Assembly (NCBI GenBank): GCA_030638785.1
Contig: DAOWDY010000247.1
Span: 1 to 6,277 of the forward strand
Length of the DNA stretch: 6,277 nt
From: Candidatus Thorarchaeota archaeon
Lineage (GTDB): Archaea; Asgardarchaeota; Thorarchaeia; Thorarchaeales; Thorarchaeaceae
Reading direction: 5' to 3'
Shown one piece after another: positions 5,715 to 6,277 of this stretch. How positions within the stretch are numbered: the first letter of the stretch is position 1; each line of letters starts with the position of its first letter. Under the pieces are notes generated by a model. The model searched no databases and had not been told where the DNA came from. It saw nothing but the letters and a program-made list of their open reading frames with translations. Both the position numbers and the translations under genes were made by a program.

Positions 5715-6277
5715 TTAGTGTAATTCAAGATAGTCTCGAATTTGTTTCTTTGTGTCATTAAGGATTTCAATTGCATTCTCATCTGCTTTTTCTCTAAGAG
5801 GTAGAATCTGGTGGAAGAACTCAAGAACTTCTTTCTCAGGCATTAATTCTAGTTCTGCCAATGATTCGAGTACATATACTAATTTCTGGAATGCCAAGGA
5901 AAAATCATTAGGTAATGGTAGTGCCAAGATTCGTTCAGTTTCAATCTTCTGTTCTTCTTCAAGTCGCATGTCATCTTTTACAAAGAATTGCTCTAGTTCG
6001 TTCAAATCGCTCTTATCTATCTCCCAGTCACTTCCCCCAGCGTTCTCTTCAAGATGAGATATTTTCGAGGGGCCTGTAAGTGCACAAACCACACTTCGTT
6101 GTGATAGAACCCAAGCAATTGCTATTTGGACTGGGCTTCTTGAGTATTTCTCTCCTAGTTCAGCTAATTTTCCTACAATTCTGAGCACGGATGAGAACCG
6201 TGGCTCCGTAAACAGGGGATCAATGTTCCTGATATCCCCATTTTCAAATATGGGACGCATGTTGTACTTGCCTGTGA
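5715..6277 (-). CDS. Aldo/keto reductase, C-terminal part with a helical extension (partial)
   Basis: The reading frame stays open to the right edge, so the true start lies outside the window; the ATG at 6260 is internal. The first visible residues are TGKYN, the end of the LLTGKY motif of NAD(P)H-dependent aldo/keto reductases, followed by a loop with IRNIDPLFTEPRF. The rest of the barrel follows: SRSPVQIAIAWVLSQ (visible residues 45-59), then the cofactor-binding GPSKISHLEEN (68-78), where this family contacts the adenine-phosphate end of NADP. The catalytic Asp/Tyr/Lys/His residues would be encoded beyond the edge. The barrel should end near visible residue 98 (SDLNELEQFF), but the protein continues for about 88 more residues, highly charged and probably helical, ending LELH. 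Such a tail is longer than in ordinary family members. Substrate unknown. Confidence 0.88.
   Translation of the reverse strand, partial: TGKYNMRPIFENGDIRNIDPLFTEPRFSSVLRIVGKLAELGEKYSRSPVQIAIAWVLSQRSVVCALTGPSKISHLEENAGGSDWEIDKSDLNELEQFFVKDDMRLEEEQKIETERILALPLPNDFSLAFQKLVYVLESLAELELMPEKEVLEFFHQILPLREKADENAIEILNDTKKQIRDYLELH

Noticed and set aside
5570..5824. Minus-strand frame spanning the M28 start, the intergenic gap and the aldo/keto reductase end
   Set aside because: It overlaps two well-supported genes in another frame, and its product has no recognisable features.
5752..6057. Serine-rich plus-strand frame opposite the aldo/keto reductase
   Set aside because: The serine-rich product is the expected complement of Glu/Leu-rich coding sequence on the minus strand; no ribosome site or motif.
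1..6277. A single new multi-gene system joining deacetylase, protease, TetR, methyltransferase and peptidase
   Set aside because: Gene directions alternate, most genes have their own apparent promoter, and no shared motif or operon structure links them beyond the TetR/ICMT-like pair.

Overview
The window carries seven protein-coding genes, two of them cut by its edges, and no RNA gene, mobile element or CRISPR array that I can see. It looks like a chromosomal stretch of an archaeon. The promoter-like elements are TATA boxes (best example on the minus strand at 3604-3611) rather than bacterial -35/-10 pairs. Several starts carry GGAG/GGGTGA-type ribosome binding sites, while others appear to have very short leaders. 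The gene set (class II-type HDAC fold protein, membrane-anchored HExxH protease, ICMT-like membrane methyltransferase, TetR regulator, M28 peptidase, aldo/keto reductase) would fit an Asgard archaeon such as a Thorarchaeota-like lineage, but that assignment is an inference from general familiarity and not proven here.

Layout. 1-209 (minus) is the N-terminus of a multi-pass membrane protein that resembles the membrane-embedded front part of PAF-acetylhydrolase-like alpha/beta hydrolases. Divergent from it, about 268/340-1413 (plus) encodes a zinc-dependent histone deacetylase/acetylpolyamine amidohydrolase family protein. It is followed in the same direction by an exported, C-terminally anchored gluzincin-like metalloprotease (1482-2981). 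That gene meets a TetR repressor gene (2978-3571, minus) tail to tail with a 4-base overlap. The TetR gene is divergent from an isoprenylcysteine carboxyl methyltransferase (ICMT)-like membrane protein (3689-4288, plus). The roughly 117-bp region between them holds a strong TATA box and an inverted repeat TGACC-N4-GGTCA that looks like the TetR operator. The ICMT-like gene converges with a complete M28-family aminopeptidase gene (4309-5592, minus). Upstream of that lies the C-terminal part of an aldo/keto reductase (5715-6277, minus) with an unusual helical tail of about 88 residues.

How the genes work together. The only functional unit well supported by sequence is the divergent TetR/ICMT-like pair, which reads as a self-regulated one-component switch controlling a membrane methyltransferase. 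The other genes look like independent transcription units with separate promoters. I do not see a convincing new multi-gene system. The most interesting items are the operator architecture, the HDAC with a substituted second histidine and a charged tail, the anchored protease, and the extended aldo/keto reductase.
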